Source: Dictyophora rubrovolvata
Lineage: Eukaryota > Basidiomycota > Agaricomycetes > Phallales > Phallaceae
Length of the DNA stretch: 64,000 nucleotides
Assembly: GCA_029959195.1 (NCBI GenBank)
Contig: CP114122.1
Location: 1,798,001-1,862,000, forward strand
Direction of reading: 5' to 3'
Shown: piece by piece, positions 15,040 through 26,610 of the stretch
Layout of the letters: each line of letters begins with the position of its first letter
Position numbering within the stretch: position 1 is the first letter of the stretch
Translations under genes and position numbers: made by a program
Notes under the pieces: model-generated
The model's input: the letters and a program-made list of their open reading frames with translations, nothing else
Databases searched by the model: none
Told to the model about the DNA's origin: nothing

Positions 15040-16985
15040 CTACATGATCCGGCATCGGTCATCCAACCCTAGAGCATCTAATTCTTCTTCAGCAACTTCT
15101 TTATCATTGGCGTTGGATTTCTCTTTTAATTCTTTGGGAAACCAATCACGCATCAAGTTAAGTACGGCAAGGTCCAGGTTCGCTATAAAGAGGAATTAAG
15201 TTACACAATCAAGGTTAATAAAAATCAAGCATTACTTTGATTGGCAGAAAGGACGTTCGGAGCACGACACATCGGACAGTTGTTTTGCCCACGCTTTTGC
15301 ATCTTAACCAAGCATCGAACGCAAAAAAGGTCTGAGAAAAACGGAACGAAGTAAATCTGCAGAAGACACAAAAAAGGGGTCTCTTACGTCTACAACTCAG
15401 CCGAATAGGCTTAAAGGCGAGGGAAGTACAGATAAGGCAAAGGTAATCATCTATATGGGGTATTATGGGTAGAAGACTTTCCGTTAAAGTAACAATTAGA
15501 ATATGGGAGATCGAATTGCGGCCCTGACTGAAGTCGAGACTTGGTACATTTTCGATGGTGGCACGGGGTGAAGGTAAGGCTGTTCGCTTAGCGTGTTTTT
15601 TCATTATCTTCCTAGCGGCTTCAGCATTCGCACTTTGGAACTGGAACAAACAATCAACATGAGGACAACACGGTTGCATTTGCTAAACGGGGCGGACCTT
15701 CTTTATGTTCATCAGTTGAACATTGAACTCCAGAAAGCGCTGTAATCCTTCTCGACTTGCTTTCAACTTGAATTTAAAACCACCGTTAGCCACCCGCTGA
15801 ACGAACTGTGCGAGACGTGCTTCAGAATCTTCAACGGTTCTTTCACCCCGGCTACTTTCTGTGGTTGATTCGAATACCTCAGCTTCCATATAAACTTGAA
15901 ACACAGATCGCCATATGTACAAATCGGAATTTCCCTAGTTCAAGTGTTTTTAATGTTCCGGGAGGTCAAATTAAAGCAATTAGGACACACCCCTGTTGAT
16001 GCAGGTCGTGCTGTATGAGACACAGTCTGACGGAGATCGTCGATAGACTTTGACATGTCCTTCGTCGTATTTTCCAAGGTCGCTGCCAGCGAGTTAAGCG
16101 CATTTGTCAACAAACGATAAAACTCGGTGTCCGATGCAAGAGGTATTACAACTTCACGGTTTGTCTTTCCTGCGCAGGAGACAACGGAGGCATCGCTTAA
16201 TCAATGCGATATGAGCGTAAATTAACAACAATGAATGTCACTTCGATTGTCTCACCTAGTGTTGATATTTGGCTCATCTTCTATAATCCACGAGCTTGAG
16301 CGCTTTAGAGTTGGGTGCCCCTCAAGTCGTAAGTTCCATAGCAAGTCTTCTCGATGCTGCACAATCGGCGAAGAAAGTGCAATAATCTCTTCCGAACTAG
16401 AGACCCCATCATGTTGAAAAAATCCTTCAACTTTCCTTAAAGATCGATCAGATTTGACACGGGTAAGAGCCGCCTCTGGCTGACTCTCAAGGTCGTCAGA
16501 AGTTTCGGGATCATCAACGACGCTTGAATTCGGTATATCTTTACGATTATCCATCTGTTCAATCCATAATCGCAGCTGGGGAACAAGTCGTCCTTGTTCA
16601 CCCGTGTCATGCAGCTCATATGCGACTTTGGCTGCAGAAGACGGGATAGATTCGTGCACGAGAGTAGCATGAGTGGCCGGTATAATATCGCCCAACTGGA
16701 GGGGCCTTTCTCCGAGTGCACGCTGCTTTCCTTTACTAACTTCAGAATGTGCAGCACCCTCGTTTTTCTGAAGTAAGTTTTGAAGAACTTCGGGACTGAG
16801 ACCTAAAGAATCTAATTCTGCCACCAATCGTTTTATCAACTTCTTGAGCTAAAAAACGATAAATATTAATCAGTGAATAAAAAGAACTGAAGAATATACT
16901 TTACCTGCCGATATTCTATTGCATTATTTCTTAATTCTTCTGGTAGTGTGAGCAATAATTGCGTGTAAGTTTTAGAGAAGTGCAT
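15040..16985 (-). CDS. SPX-domain RING E3 ubiquitin ligase
   Basis: Predicted E3 ubiquitin ligase with an inositol-pyrophosphate-sensing SPX domain, so probably tied to phosphate status. Exons (minus): 16985-16905, 16848-16256, 16195-15991, 15934-15698, 15640-15388, 15331-15236, 15182-15040 (535 aa). The start MHFSKTYTQLLLTLPEEL and the following LKKLIKRLVAELDSLGL are the SPX N-terminal helices; a ~190-residue acidic linker follows; the distal SPX part ends with ANAEAARKIMKKHAKRT. Residues ~439-480 form a C3HC4 RING: CLIC, then CRHLFCVRC and CPMC. The C-terminus has NLDLAVLNLMRDWFPKELKE typical of the family and ends CRIM, a possible prenylation box. It lies 217 bp downstream of the WLM gene on the same strand. 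Family assignment is firm; the substrate is unknown. Confidence 0.93.
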
Positions 16986-17202
16986 GGGCGTCTACTTAGC
17001 GGACGCGCCAGGGTTGTCATTAATTCATTGATCAGTAATAGACTTCGGACTTCCATGACGTGTATTGTATATAAGGGGTCTAGCCCCCCCGAGATGCGAT
17101 GTGTATTGGACAGTACATATAAAGTACACGTAGCAGTGGATATAACAGGTCAAAGGTATAAAGTAGGCAGCCTACAAGAGGAAAAAAGAAGAGTGCTTCC
17201 AA

Positions 17203-18616
17203 TCATGGTTTCGGTGACTCTGCGATATTACTCGAAATTGCTGCAAAATCCGAGGCATCGTCACGTAGAAGATCAAGATTATCATTCGTTAAATCTCGCA
17301 TTCTCCCCAATCGTTGTCGATCGGTTTCTTTCTCAACGAGTTCGTATTCACCATCGGGGCTTACTTCGTCGTCTGATATTCCTGCTTTAGATGAGGATGC
17401 TGCGACACCGTCATTCAGTGAACGTTAATAATAAACGATAAACTAAATACGAAGCACCTTCCAATAATTTCGTCCTTTTTTCTGCGGCAGCAGCCCTTTC
17501 CTCTCTAGCTCTTTGGCTGGTTACGGAAGTAAATGGATGCGCCTGACTCTCAGCATGACAGCCCACCTAGCAGCTCGTTTACCAAATCCACTTCCAATAG
17601 CGCCTTTCCGCAGACTGGGATCGAGAACATTTCCTTCTCCCGCAAAAGCTGTTTTTGAAGTAACTCGAGAGCCTGCTTTTCGGCGTTTGGTAAAGGTTTG
17701 TGCTCCTGTAGCCAGTGAAGGGCTTGTCGTGCGCCTTTGACGCTTCCGAGAAGGCAGCACGGATCGACGAGACTGGCTATAGGCTCCGCCACACTGAATA
17801 GTAACTTTAACCACTTTCCACGCGACAAATAAATGTAATTTGTGATACACGTACTGTGTAGGCAGGAAGTTCCTGTGCCGTCGTGATGTTGGTGGTCACT
17901 CTACGAGAATCGGCTAGTCGAACTCCAGCAGACCAGTAACCTTATTGCGCATGGCTTTAATCGTTGTTTGTGCTTGATATGTAAGCATAGGTCCGTACCA
18001 TCACCAAAATATCCTCGACGTTGTAATGCAAAAACCTCTATCACAAGCTGACGCCTTAAATTATGAAAAGCGACAGTGGTTCATGCACTATAAATTACTT
18101 GAACCGACTGAAAGCAGGCCATGGACATAAAAGGATGTCATTACTTTGATATGAGCAAGCTGGTAAACTATAGGTAATTGATGACTATGTTGAAGGTGTT
18201 GTTTGCCTTACCTCATGACAGAACACGCTTAGAAGTTGGGATGTGGGGTAGAATTGTCCGAACGCGTCTTTAAGAACAAGCTCTGCGGATGGTAAAGAGT
18301 CCATTTCAATCATTGACGGGAGTACATTGCAAAAACTAACCAATAGTTTCGCCATTATTCCAGTTGCGCCCAAGAAAAACGCGATTAGATTCATACTGTA
18401 AAAATTGATAAGAATGAACAAGACAAAACATTGCATAGTACTCGCTTCTTCCAAACTATTGACCGTAAAGCCGTGATTCTTCATGATTGGTTTGACTTGT
18501 GCAGCCAGAGCACGAAGTAAATCAATTGCATCTTGGTCACTTTTTTCTAAAGACGAAATGAAGTTGACAAATTGATTCGGATTTGGCACGCGTTCATTTA
18601 TTCGGGTATGAACCAT
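17203..18616 (-). CDS. WLM-domain metalloprotease (Wss1-like / ubiquitin-protease family), with an apparent frameshift
   Basis: Zn metalloprotease family linked to SUMO/ubiquitin and DNA-protein crosslink repair. Exons (minus): 18616-18446, 18395-18341, 18282-18212, 18159-18145, 18087-17999, 17940-17855, 17793-17567, 17516-17458, 17399-17203 (about 322 aa). The start MVHTRINERVPNPN is the usual family start. The catalytic motif HELAH with a third His five residues on (residues 98-108, HELAHIKCMNH) is intact but spread over three exons, one only 15 nt. Downstream blocks match the family: GYWSAGVRLADS, CGGAYSQSR, KRRKAGSRVTSKTAF, RAREERAAAAEKR. The first intron (18445-18396) has a GC donor. In exon 5 the frame must change by one base near the A4 run at 18066-18069 for the family pattern to continue (FHNLRRQL after MNHCR), so the gene is either damaged or carries a sequence error. 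Confidence 0.82.
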
Positions 18617-19377
18617 AATGCGGTCGCGAAACCGAGACGCGTATCGGAGTTTCAAAAGTTTCAACAGCTCATTGAATGAATCTCTTTCGCAATGTAAAAT
18701 CCAATCTTATCTACAAGAGAGACAAAGATACGTGAGAAAATCTTCTTTTCTTTTTGTTACAATCCTCCTGGTATGTAATTACGATTCCGATGCAAAAGGC
18801 AACTCGTTTTTTGAAGTGCATTCAAACATTAATTGGCACATCTACTAATGAGAGAATATTTGTTGACTCGTTGTTGATAGATAGAATGGGAAGTTTCAAG
18901 TGAATTGAACGACTCAAGATCAGGAATGAAAACATGGTAGCGAGAATTACTAGATGGACATCCCATCTGACCTAGAAGAAATTTGCGGGTAATGCGGGGA
19001 AAGAAAATAAAGGCAAGACACACAAGGGCACATGTCTTCTTCTGATTCGATTAATTTATTCATTTCAAGCTTCTCGTAAATCTCCAGGAAATCTCCAGGA
19101 AATCCGATTCGAAAGTGAAGCGTCGACGTGAACAATTTCCTGAAATTTCTGCCACGGAACTATTACTTGATTGGTTCAAGAATCATACCGGAGACAAGTT
19201 CGAACCTCATGACCTCACCTCGTACCCCGCTAGACCCTACTATCGATTCATATTCTTACACAATGTGTGAGGAATGCTTCCATTTCAACCCAAGCAGCTG
19301 ACAATGATTTTGCGGAGGGAAATCATACATATACGCACTTGTCGAAACCAGACATTCCTCTGAGTCTTATTGATCCA
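18617..19377. other. Divergent region between WLM and carboxylesterase genes
   Basis: About 760 bp, shared promoter space. No coding frame is supported. It contains, at about 18954-18983, a block (GATGGACATCCCATCTGACC and on) that recurs with few changes at about 21948-21983, downstream of the carboxylesterase. An in-frame extension of the WLM protein upstream of 18616 is open but lacks an ATG. Confidence 0.45.
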
Positions 19378-21872
19378 ATGCTACGTGCGTTTGTACAGTT
19401 ATGCTTGCTTTTTCCAATACTGGCTGGCGCGCAGTTGAGTTCTGATACGTCAGGACCGTCTGTCTCTTTGAGCTATGGTACCTTCGTCGGGCTCTCCGAA
19501 GGAGGTCTTGATAAGTTTTTGGGAATACCATTTGCTCAAGCTGGGTGTGTAAAGTTTGTACTTTTTTCAGTGGAATATGTAGTGCTCACTTAGTATTGGC
19601 GCGGTAGTCGGTTCGAGCTACCCCAAACACCTCCCGCTTTCTCCAAGCCTCAGCAAGCTATCGCTTTTGGTCCAGCATGTCCTCAACAGAGCTTCCCTAC
19701 GATCTCCCTCCCGGGTTTCTCTGAGCCTATTGTTCAACCCAGCGCCCTCAATACATCGGAGGATTGTCTATTCATAAATGTTATTAAACCGTCGAGTCTC
19801 TCTTCAAACACACCGTTACCGATTCTATTCGTATGCATTAGATTTACCTGTGAAACTGATCAGCCCCAGTTCTAACGCTGAGCCGATAGTGGATCTTTGG
19901 GGGTGGATTCGAAGACGGAGATACGTCCATGAACGATGGTTCGGCTGTCGTAGCTCGCTCCATTGCACTTGGAGAACCAATTATCTATGTATCTGCTAAT
20001 TATCGGTTAAACGGTGAGCGACGCGTTTTGTGGCGTTCCCAACTTCTTATTTTGCGTTAGCATTTGGTTTTTCAGCTTCGCAAGAGATTAAAGCAGCTGG
20101 GATCGGGAATCTGGGTCTGAGAGATCGTAAGACTGGGTCTATCCCTGAGGTTCGACACTAATGATGTCTCAACCAGAGCGGTTTGCTTTACAATGGGTGC
20201 AAAACAATATTCATATTTTTGGTGGTGACAAAACCAAAGTGACCATGTAATCTGTTTGAATTACTTTTTTCTCCTCCATCCTTACCCGCGTATGTAATGC
20301 GTGCATTAGATGGGGCGAATCAGCCGGTGCGATCAGTGTCGCTCTGCATATGGTCATCAACGGCGGTAATCAGGAGGGCTTATTTCGTGGAGCTTTTATG
20401 GTAAGACACTTCATTCAGTGCTTGGTATATTACAATTTCGTTAAATTATGACACAGGAATCTGGTTCTCCAATCCCATTAGGCGATATATCCACTGGTCA
20501 ACCTTTTTATGATCAACTTGTCGTCAATACCGGATGTTCAGACCCGGCTGATTCTCTGGCCTGCCTTAAATCTGTTCCGTTTGAGACTTTTCAAAATGCA
20601 GTAAACGAGAGTCCGAACCTCTTCAGTTTCATGAGTCTGCGGGTGAGCACTTGCTGACTTAAAGGACTAATATGGATATCACTCAAACTTTCATACTATT
20701 CAGGAGGCTTGGGGGCCTCGAATTGATGGAGATTTGATTACCGAAAATCCTCAAGACTCGTTGGTAAAGGGTGCATTCTCCAACGTGAGGTCTCTTAACA
20801 TGCGAAATCACCTCAAGGTCAATTCTTCTCTAGATTCCGTTAGCTAATGGAGATTGCGACGATGAAGGGACGTGAGTCGCCCGAATTTCTTACTACTCAA
20901 TGCTACATTTCTTCATACAGACTATTTTCACTGTCACAACTCAATATAACGTACGTGTTATGATTTGATGCTTTTATCCGCTAATTGTTGGTTATCTCAG
21001 GACTCCTGAAGAGGGTACAAATTACCTCCACGTGAATAATACTTAGTATTTCCACTCGATCAAATGACTAACGCTAATGCACAACTTCTCATTTCGTAGA
21101 GCAATTATTTCCCTAACGCGAGTGATAGTCAATTTGAGCCCCTCTCACTTCTTTATCCTAACGACCCAGTAGCCGTACGTTTGTTTTCATTCTTCAAAAC
21201 CATCACTTTTGCCGATTGTCTATGCAGGGAAGCCCATTTGGGACAGGTCTAGAAAATCAATTGACGTAAGCGATAATACCTTTTGAGTCTTTTCACGCCA
21301 GTCATATCTCTCGACTCTCGAAGGCCCCAATTCAAACGACTTGCTGCGTTTCAGGGTGATTTTGTATTTCAAGCTCCTAGGTAAGTGATAGGTATTACTA
21401 GGTTTGAGCAAAATATTCATATTGTTATTAAGGCGTTTCTTTTTACGGATCGCTTCGAAAAAACAAAACGTCTGGTCCTTTCGTAAGTCACCTTCGCCCT
21501 TGGTTTCTATATATGTATGTGCCGTCGAATTAACTAAGATGCTCTGCAGTATTCAAACGAGGGAAGACAACGCAATTTCTGGGCTCTTCCCACGGGAGCG
21601 ATCTTGCTGAATTCTACTCAAGCTCGACAACTCCGGATTTCCAAGGAACCGATGCATTAGTTAATTTTGCAAACACGGGAAATCCTAATATTGGAGCGAG
21701 AACAAACATTTCATCGTTGATATTTTGGCCGATGTATAGTACTAACGTGGAGGAGCCACCCTTGTTGACATTTTCAGATCCTGATGTTCTGAATATCACC
21801 AGTGATATCTTCCGAATTGAGGCGATAAATTCCGTGATCGAACTTTCAAGGCTATTTCCTTTTTCAATTTAA
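19378..21872 (+). CDS. Secreted type-B carboxylesterase / lipase
   Basis: Alpha/beta-hydrolase of the carboxylesterase (COesterase) family, hydrolysing carboxylic esters outside the cell. Sixteen exons: 19378-19544, 19608-19830, 19890-20013, 20061-20126, 20177-20246, 20310-20400, 20457-20642, 20704-20784, 20834-20871, 20921-20950, 21001-21031, 21100-21174, 21228-21265, 21324-21380, 21433-21482, 21550-21872 (549 aa). A signal peptide (LRAFVQLCLLFPILAGAQ) opens the protein. Catalytic landmarks: oxyanion-type WIFGGGFEDGD, nucleophile GESAG (Ser221), and HGSDLAEFY near the C-terminus (His457). SEDCLFINV is the family's second signature. All junctions are GT-AG and phase closes. Substrate cannot be told from sequence. 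A decayed copy lies 1.3 kb downstream. Confidence 0.94.
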
Positions 21873-23188
21873 ACCCTAGTGTCAATTTATCCCCTTGTCG
21901 TTGATAGAGATTAGCTTTTACACTTTTTTGAGAATATCATGAGTTCGATGGACATCCGATCTGACCTAAAAGATATTTTTGCCCATCCCCCCGTTTTACT
22001 CAAGCTTCCGATACTCAGGGACTATACAAGTGCTAGCTATAAATGAATACTTTTTTAGAAATAGATAGTATCTTCATTAACTGATGTTCATTGAGGTTGA
22101 AAGTGTGAAAGTACGAGTAGTTGAGTAAGAATTTGAGCAGGGGCAGGATGATTTTCGAACGAATCAAGTAATAATCCTGTTAAGAAATCGTTCACTCGGC
22201 TTGAAATCCGATCATTTGAAGAACGCGGAGAGGTCTAGAAAACGAATAAATGGGTGAGTAAGTGAATGGAATAAAAAAACCTGTATTCTCGTGTCCTACC
22301 TCATTTTTCATTTTCTGCGTCCTGGCAGGGATAGTCTGTTTACCAACATGTAAAAGAAATCTGTGCGCATACTTTCAAATCACATGCCTGAAGAAAAAAA
22401 CTTTCTGTAGCCTGCATGAGACTAGGCTAGCAGCTAGTAATACCAACACAGATTATTGTTGCATATGAGTCAGGCAGTGCTCTCAAAAACCACACCGTGC
22501 AGTAGCTGCTGCGACGCCTAAACCTCCGTATATGCGTTTTCCCGGAGTGGATTACATTATTACTAACCAATATAAACTGACGCGTTGGCCTCAGGCATCT
22601 CTCTGGCTTATTTATTTGCATTTTCATCTTGCTCGTATCATCTGTTCCTGCTTTAAAATTCCCTATACATCAACTTTCTGTATCCTTATCGATATTAGCG
22701 TTGTGGGCATTTCTTTAGACTCATTCCTCTTTTGATTTCCGGTCCGCAATTATTCTCCTCATCCCCCACTGGCATTTAGCTCTATTCTTGTTTCCTTTTT
22801 GCTTAATCAGGCTGTAATCCTACAACGTTTAATTTGCTTAGATATAGACTATTAGACACTTCCCATCATACATCGGCAACTCATCCTTATGAGTGTATTA
22901 AACATGTCGTTCTGACAAAGCTATCTTTCCCCATTGGTCAGTCTTACAGTCAAAACTCGGTTTGAGTTTAACTACACTCAGCCCCAAGTCACCAATATTA
23001 TCATCTCTATTACCCAAAGCTTTCTCTTTGTTCCCACAATTTATACTCCAACTCAAGTTGTCTGGTACTTCTTACCTCTGACCCCCTCATATACACAGAC
23101 CTTGATTCCCTGGGGCTCTCCGGTGCCTCGCACATCAACATTGCAGAGAGAGATCCCATATACACACTTATCGAAATCCATTCTTCTA
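21873..23188. other. Intergenic region between the carboxylesterase and its decayed copy
   Basis: About 1.3 kb with no supported gene. Near 21948-21983 it repeats a block also found upstream of the carboxylesterase at 18954-18983. Pyrimidine-rich sequence dominates from 22600 to 23150. Small open frames (22262-22468, 22532-22735, 22934-23212) show no family resemblance. Confidence 0.45.
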
Positions 23189-24790
23189 ATGTTGAGTGCG
23201 CGAATAGGCTAAGCGAGGATTTGTGGGCGATCGGTATATGCGCCGTTCATAGGGCTATGTCGTTTCGAGGTACCATTTAGCCTTTTTCAAATTTATTATC
23301 CTTGTATTTTCTCCAATAGTCTTTTCTTGATTTTAGCTTTTTTGAAATTATAGCAGCTCCGTTTTCACTCGGAATTAGCTAAAAACTGTATATAAAAACC
23401 CAGTAGCTATCGCACAAATATCATCGGTTTATGATGCGCTTCACTATTTCCCTCTGAGCACACGAACACTGGTTCCCTTTCTTTCTCTGCCTACCTCCTG
23501 ACGGCGCATATCACTAAGTTTTCTTCCATACTATACTACCCGTGTTATTATAATTATGCTTAATTTAAAACTGGTCGGCGCACAGTCAATTTCTAGTACG
23601 TCAGGGCCGTCTGTCAATTTGAGATACCTTCACCGGATCCTCTGAAGGAGGTCTTGGTAAATTTTTGGGAATACCATTTGCTCAAGCTGGGTATGTAAAA
23701 TTTGTATTCTCTTTAGTTGACTGACTTGGGATTGGCACAATAATCGGTTCGAGTTACCCCGGACGCCTTCCGGCGCTTTCTCCGAGCCTCAGCAAACTAC
23801 CACTTTTGGCTCAACAGAACTTCTCTGCAATTTTCCTTCCAGGTACCACTGAACCTATCCTTCAACCAAGTACCTTCGGTACATCAGAGGATTGTCTATC
23901 GTGAATGTTATTAAACCGTCAGGTACACCATTGCCGATTCTATTTGTATGCATTAAATTTACATACTTGTGAAGCTGATCGACCTGGGTTCTAACGCCTC
24001 ACCGATGGTGGATCTTTGGAGGTGGGTTCGAAGACGGTGATACGTCAGTGAACGATGGTTCGAGTGTTGCTCTATGGCACTTGGAGAACCAGTTATCTAT
24101 GTGTCTGTCAATTATCGGTTAAATGGTGAGCAACGTATTTTATGGACGTCTTCAACTTCTTACGATCCAATAGCATTTGGTTTTGCGGCTTCGCAAGAGA
24201 TTAAAGCAGTTGGTACCGGGAATCTTGGTCTGAAAGATCGTGAATGGGAGCCTCTCCCCCAAATCCGACATTAATGGTGCTTCAAACAAAGAACGATTTG
24301 CTTTACAATGAGTGCAAAACAATATCCATCTTTTTGGTGGAGATAAAAGCAATTGCATTCGGTTTCGATTGTGTTTTGACATGTGTGCCGTCAAATTGAT
24401 TATGAGGCTCTGCAGTATTTAAACGAGGGAAAACTACACCATTTCTAGGCTCCTTATGAACGATCTTGCTGAATTCTACTCAAGCTCTACAAGCCCAGAT
24501 TTCCAAGGAACCGATGCATTGGTTAACTTTACAAACACGGGAAATCCCAATACTGGAGCGAGAACAAACATGTCGTCATTGATCTTCTAGCCAATGTATG
24601 ATACTAACATGGAGGAGCCGCCTTTGTTGACATTTTTGGATCCTAATAGTACTCTGAATATCACCAGTGATACCTTTCGAGCTGAGGCGATAAACACAAT
24701 GATCGAACTTTCAAGGTAATTTCCTTTTGCAATTTACATCTTAGTGTCAATTCTTCTTCTTAGACTCCTTGTCAGCTATAGACATTAGCT
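23189..24790 (+). pseudogene. Decayed duplicate of the carboxylesterase
   Basis: Nucleotide similarity to the gene at 19378-21872 is plain. The block at 23552-23695 matches exon 1 (signal peptide region and GKFLGIPFAQAG), 23740-24245 matches exons 2-4, and 24385-24790 matches the last intron, exon 16 and the 3' flank. Exons 5-15, including the GESAG nucleophile, are gone: sequence passes from the start of exon 5 (near 24340) to the end of intron 15 (near 24385). The frame is also lost in exon 1 and exon 2, and stops interrupt exon 16. A short match to the start codon area occurs at about 23160-23205, separated from the rest by ~340 bp of unlike sequence. The copy cannot make an active enzyme. 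High similarity suggests a fairly recent tandem duplication followed by deletion. Confidence 0.88.
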
Positions 24791-25080
24791 TCTTTGACAA
24801 TATTATAGAAAAGACACTTGGGGTTAATTAGTAATTACTTTACTTGAAAGAATTCAACACGTCTAGCCATAGTCCTTTTTCTCGAGTATATCATGCCAGA
24901 TGTTCCATGTTATTACACGTCGTAAATGAATTTGACACGTTGTGAGTACAAGTTAGGTTGTGGGATGAAGTCGCCGTGGATAACGACAACGTTCCGCGTC
25001 ACGTCGCGAGGGGGGCTACTATTTGTTGTTGTGGGTGCTCATGTGGATTCAGTAGCGGAACGACAACCTTCGCAACTCAA

Positions 25081-26125
25081 ATGCTAACCAATACCATGTT
25101 CCTCTGGACGCGTCTTTTTGCGTCTCAGCTTGCATCCACTGCGTCTAGGACAGCGACAACGAGATATGCTCATCTTCACCGATATGCTCCACTGGCCTTG
25201 TCTTTCAGGAGATTCTCCACCGGAAACCCGACTATCTTAGCTGCGGCTGCTACCGCGAAAAAGAAACCTGTCAGGAGCAGCAGTCCTGCGAGGAAGTCAA
25301 CCAGGAAAGTGAACGTGAAAGCGACCAAAAAAGCGAAAACAGCATCCACGAAGAAGTCTGAAGGTCGCACGAAAGAGAAGTCAAAGGCTAGGAAAGTGAC
25401 CGCACCTAAGAAAGCTCCTTCCACTCGTAAGTCGCTTCGTTTGTTTGACTAACCGATTAAATCATTTTCTTAACACGCAACCTGAAGGTGTCCCCCTTAA
25501 GGATCGCCCGCCCCCAAGACCCCCGGTTGCCTTCTTCCTGTATCTGCGCCGGAACTTTAATCCAGCTGGCAAATCCATGAGCGAGTCCCAAAAGGCTACT
25601 AAAGATGCAGGTGCTGCTTGGCGTAATATGACCCAAGCCGAGAAGCAGGCAAGCACTGTTTTATCTCACTCGACGCGTCTGATTTGACGGGTCTATCTAG
25701 CCCTTCATCCACGAGTATAGAATATTGACGGATGATTATCGCGTTCGACGCGACAAGTGGTATAAGGATCCGAATAACGTCGCTATTTTGAAAAAGTTGA
25801 ATAAAGATCGCAAGAAGCGTGGAAAGAGCCGCATTCATACGCCGTCTAGTGTCACTACAAGCGCAAAGAAACCACTCACTCCTTTCTTCAGGTCGTGTAC
25901 AATTCCCTTCGTTTCTACTCGAATATGTCTTTTTCTGACTTTCACTGTAGATACCTGCAAGAACTTCGCGGAACAAGCGATCTTTCCCGAGAGAATACTC
26001 CTCCCGGAACTAACTGGGTAACGTGGTGTGCTCGCGAGGGGGGTGTGAGGTGGAGAGCTCTCCCCGATGCTGAAAAGGAAAAGTACACCAAAGCCTATCG
26101 GAATGAACTCGACAAGTCTACTTGA
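25081..26125 (+). CDS. Two-HMG-box protein with mitochondrial presequence (mtDNA packaging, Abf2/TFAM-like)
   Basis: Predicted DNA-bending HMG-box protein of the mitochondrial nucleoid. Exons: 25081-25426, 25488-25648, 25701-25891, 25951-26125 (290 aa). The N-terminus (FLWTRLFASQLASTASRTAT) is basic, Ser/Thr-rich and acid-free, as in matrix-targeting presequences, and is followed by a Lys-rich linker. HMG box 1 starts near residue 116 (DRPPPRPPVAFFLYLRRNF, then AWRNMTQAEKQPF and EYRILTDDYRVRRDKWYK). A second, more divergent box follows (KKPLTPFFRYLQELR to VRWRALPDAEKEKYTKAY). The second intron (25649-25700) has a GC donor (CAG|GCAAGC). The start could also be the Met at 25096. Two boxes plus a targeting peptide argue for a nucleoid role; nuclear function is the alternative. 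Confidence 0.88.
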
Positions 26126-26610
26126 GGCTGATTATTTCGACAAGATAACCTACAGTGCTCCCTTTTTCTTTATATTACCATTCTGACAACTTTTCTCCGT
26201 GTTTCTCTGAAACCTCGTTCTAAATTCTAAGTTCAGTCTATACCACCACTTCCAATTCCTGACTCTTTGCTTATCCTACGAGCATGTATTTCACTCGATG
26301 GACGAATCGTTACACTTGTCAGTTCTAGTGCATGTGTCAGTACCCTGTTGAATTTTAGTTGAACCGACGTGGATAACCACATTCATAATTGTACAAAATG
26401 AAACTACCAAAGCTCGAACGTTGTTTCATGTCATATATACACTCGCTGAAAAGACTTTTAAGAGTATATATATTATACACATCAGTGAGCCGGCCTTATC
26501 ATCGAGGTAGCGGGAAAACACGTGGTTTTAATTGGGTCACGTGCACCTATCTGGAGATTATTATTGGTGGCTAGCCGCTCAGCGGCACAGCCTACGCATT
26601 ACCTGCCTGC
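26126..26610. other. Intergenic region between HMG gene and GID9
   Basis: About 480 bp between two same-strand genes; the first half is T/C-rich 3' UTR-like sequence. No gene, repeat or RNA structure was recognised. Confidence 0.45.

Noticed and set aside
17550-17828. A minus-strand frame that at first looked like a PUB-type helical domain
   Set aside because: The overlapping frame fits the WLM family closely (CGGAYSQSR, KAGSRVTSKTAF) with correct splice phase, so this one is a shadow.
24958-25080. An N-terminal extension of the HMG protein frame upstream of 25081
   Set aside because: The frame is open but the residues are Cys/Gly-rich and would bury the mitochondrial presequence; the ATG at 25081 is a better start.
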